A stretch of 64,000 nucleotides of DNA. Source: Olleya sp. Bg11-27 (GTDB taxonomy: Bacteria; Bacteroidota; Bacteroidia; Flavobacteriales; Flavobacteriaceae). Positions 62,727-64,000 of this stretch are shown in pieces. Position 1 is the first letter of the stretch. The number at the start of each line of letters is the position of its first letter. Made by a program: the position numbers and the translations under genes. The stretch lies in NCBI RefSeq assembly GCF_002831645.1, contig NZ_CP025117.1, positions 999,514-1,063,513 on the forward strand, read 5' to 3'. A model generated the notes under the pieces. The model was not told the DNA's origin. It searched no databases and worked only from the letters and a program-made list of their open reading frames with translations.

Positions 62727-64000
62727 TTATAGTGTTAGGTGATTGATGGTAATTACGGTTTGGTTGTATTGATTTAATTGTTCTAAATAGTTAAGCTGAA
62801 TATCTTTTGCGGTTTCTAAACTTTGGATGTATTGAAAGAAATCAATTTCACCTTCTTTAAAAGTTCTATTTGCTGTTTTTATTATTTCTTTGGAAAGCGT
62901 TTGTCCTTGCATTTCGTAATAATTAATAGCATCTTCATATTGTTGAAGCTTTGCCAGTAACGATTGATATTCTGCGTTTAGTTTAGTCTGATAATCTTGT
63001 TTTTGTTCTACAATAATGTCTTGCGCAATTTTTGAAACTTTAATTTTTGAACGTTGACCGCCAAATAAAATAGGAATTTTAAGACCTAGTTGATAGCCTT
63101 TAATATTATCATTTAGAGTACTGTTTGTACCTTGAAAGTATTCCGCATTTAAATCTGGAAGTAAACTTTGTTTTTCTAATTTAGTTTGTGCTTTTTGATA
63201 ATTAATAGCCGCGTTAAAAACGGATAATCCTACATTTTGATTAGCAGATAATTGTTCTATTTCTAGCTTTTGAAGCAAACCGTCATCAGTAGTAATAGAA
63301 TCTACTTGCACCATTTTTTTAAGCTGTTCGTGATATAAGGTCACCTCTTGAAGGGATTGTTTATATAGTGTTTCCAACTGTTTCTGTTTGGACTGTGCTG
63401 TTATCATTTCCAGATAATTAGTTTCGCCTAACTCAAAACGACGCTTTGCTTTTTGTGCAAAATCGTGATATAAGCTATCTAAATACTTATAATTTTTGGC
63501 TTTGTTTTTAGCATAACTTAACTGGTAATAATTAGCGTACACTTGTTTTTTTAATTGCTGTATTTGTAAACTAAAATTAGCTTCTTGTAAACTTACTTTA
63601 GACTCGTTTACTTTCTTTTGAGCAAAATATACCGTTGGAAATTTAAAGTCTTGAGAGATGCCAAAAACTTTAAGAGGCTCATTGTTTACTGCTAAATTAC
63701 TTTCGTCATAATTATAATAAACGCTCGTTTTATCAAACGTAAAAGCTGAGCCAACTAGAGCGTTAGATTTGTCAATTTTTAAGTTTTCAGCTTTTAAATT
63801 CGCATTATTCTCAATTGCTAATGCTATCGTTTGTTCAATGTTTAAGGGCTTGTTTTGTGCTTGAATACTAAAAGTTAAAAGCAAAATAAGTATTGTAGCT
63901 ATTGATTTCTTACAGATTTTAAGCGCTTTTTTTTCTTCGTACCAAGCGTATAAAACGGGTAAAACAACTAAGGTTAATAAAGTAGCAGTAAGCAAACCGC
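62727..64000 (-). CDS. CusA/CzcA-type RND metal transporter fused to a TolC-like domain, N-terminus outside window
   Basis: The minus-strand frame is open to the right edge. Its first visible residues (GLLTATLLTLVVLPVLYAWY) are the last transmembrane helix of a CusA/CzcA RND pump. After a short linker a hydrophobic segment with signal-peptide look (ATILILLLTFSIQAQ) leads straight into a full TolC-type domain (NIEQTIALAIENNANLKAEN, KRRFELGETNYLEMITAQSK, FKEGEIDFFQYIQSLETAKD). Fused pump-channel proteins of about 1440 residues are known in Flavobacteriaceae. Leu, not Met, is at 63993-63995, so no start lies inside the window. Confidence 0.88.
   Translation of the reverse strand, partial: GLLTATLLTLVVLPVLYAWYEEKKALKICKKSIATILILLLTFSIQAQNKPLNIEQTIALAIENNANLKAENLKIDKSNALVGSAFTFDKTSVYYNYDESNLAVNNEPLKVFGISQDFKFPTVYFAQKKVNESKVSLQEANFSLQIQQLKKQVYANYYQLSYAKNKAKNYKYLDSLYHDFAQKAKRRFELGETNYLEMITAQSKQKQLETLYKQSLQEVTLYHEQLKKMVQVDSITTDDGLLQKLEIEQLSANQNVGLSVFNAAINYQKAQTKLEKQSLLPDLNAEYFQGTNSTLNDNIKGYQLGLKIPILFGGQRSKIKVSKIAQDIIVEQKQDYQTKLNAEYQSLLAKLQQYEDAINYYEMQGQTLSKEIIKTANRTFKEGEIDFFQYIQSLETAKDIQLNYLEQLNQYNQTVITINHLTL

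Overview
The window looks like chromosome from a Flavobacteriaceae-type member of the Bacteroidota. The DNA is AT-rich. Promoters that can be read have the -33 TTTG / -7 TAnnTTTG form, and many products carry Bacteroidota-style signal peptides or lipoboxes. One protein ends in a type IX secretion (T9SS) sorting domain. The SdhCAB cluster has a single-subunit cytochrome b558, and the metal RND pump is fused to a TolC domain, as is usual in Flavobacteriaceae. I see no tRNA, rRNA or CRISPR array.

Layout. (1) 1-7751, minus strand: one open frame of at least 2583 codons with no stop, running off the left edge. It encodes a giant secreted surface protein with PKD-like domains, two arrays of BspA/DUF285 repeats and at least a dozen fibronectin-III-like repeats. 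The last repeats are near-identical 297-bp tandem copies. (2) 7906-12094: a small unknown gene and a secreted beta-helix/ricin/FN3 protein with a T9SS tail. (3) 12.1-26.1 kb: an accessory island in which every intact gene is on the minus strand. Short unrelated genes (CbrC, DUF5713, DUF1871, DUF2071, RidA, DJ-1, Crp-like, PIN, STAS, GHKL ATPase, HEPN, JAMM-like lipoprotein) are separated by palindromic attC-like repeats. Five plus-strand group II intron remnants (domains V and VI) also lie in it. Three of these are joined to the same decayed tail of an IS3-type transposase. This reads as a gene-cassette-like array without a visible integrase, invaded by introns. (4) 26.4-38.9 kb: lipoproteins, an AraC regulator, a succinate/acetyl-CoA transferase, a retropepsin-PDZ lipoprotein, aminopeptidase P, a BNR-repeat protein and an esterase. 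(5) 39.0-58.9 kb: mostly core genes, namely sdhCAB, an M28 peptidase, a membrane MutS-like ATPase, a LytS/LytTR two-component pair, an omega-amidase, an Ig-like lipoprotein, ComF, a coiled-coil paralogue pair, a SAM methyltransferase and glycyl-tRNA synthetase. A small odd cluster at 45.5-47.7 kb holds a GldM-C-like protein and a lipoprotein gene with no ordinary start codon. (6) 58.9-64.0 kb: a beta-barrel protein and a metal-efflux operon (RND-TolC fusion, periplasmic adaptor, P1B-type ATPase) running off the right edge.

The most unusual material is the 12-26 kb island. It holds a three-gene GHKL-ATPase/STAS/PIN module that looks like a partner-switch-controlled ribonuclease, a HEPN protein, a DUF-family gene broken by one nonsense codon, and intron remnants whose domain V appears to carry an extra hairpin with covarying bases.
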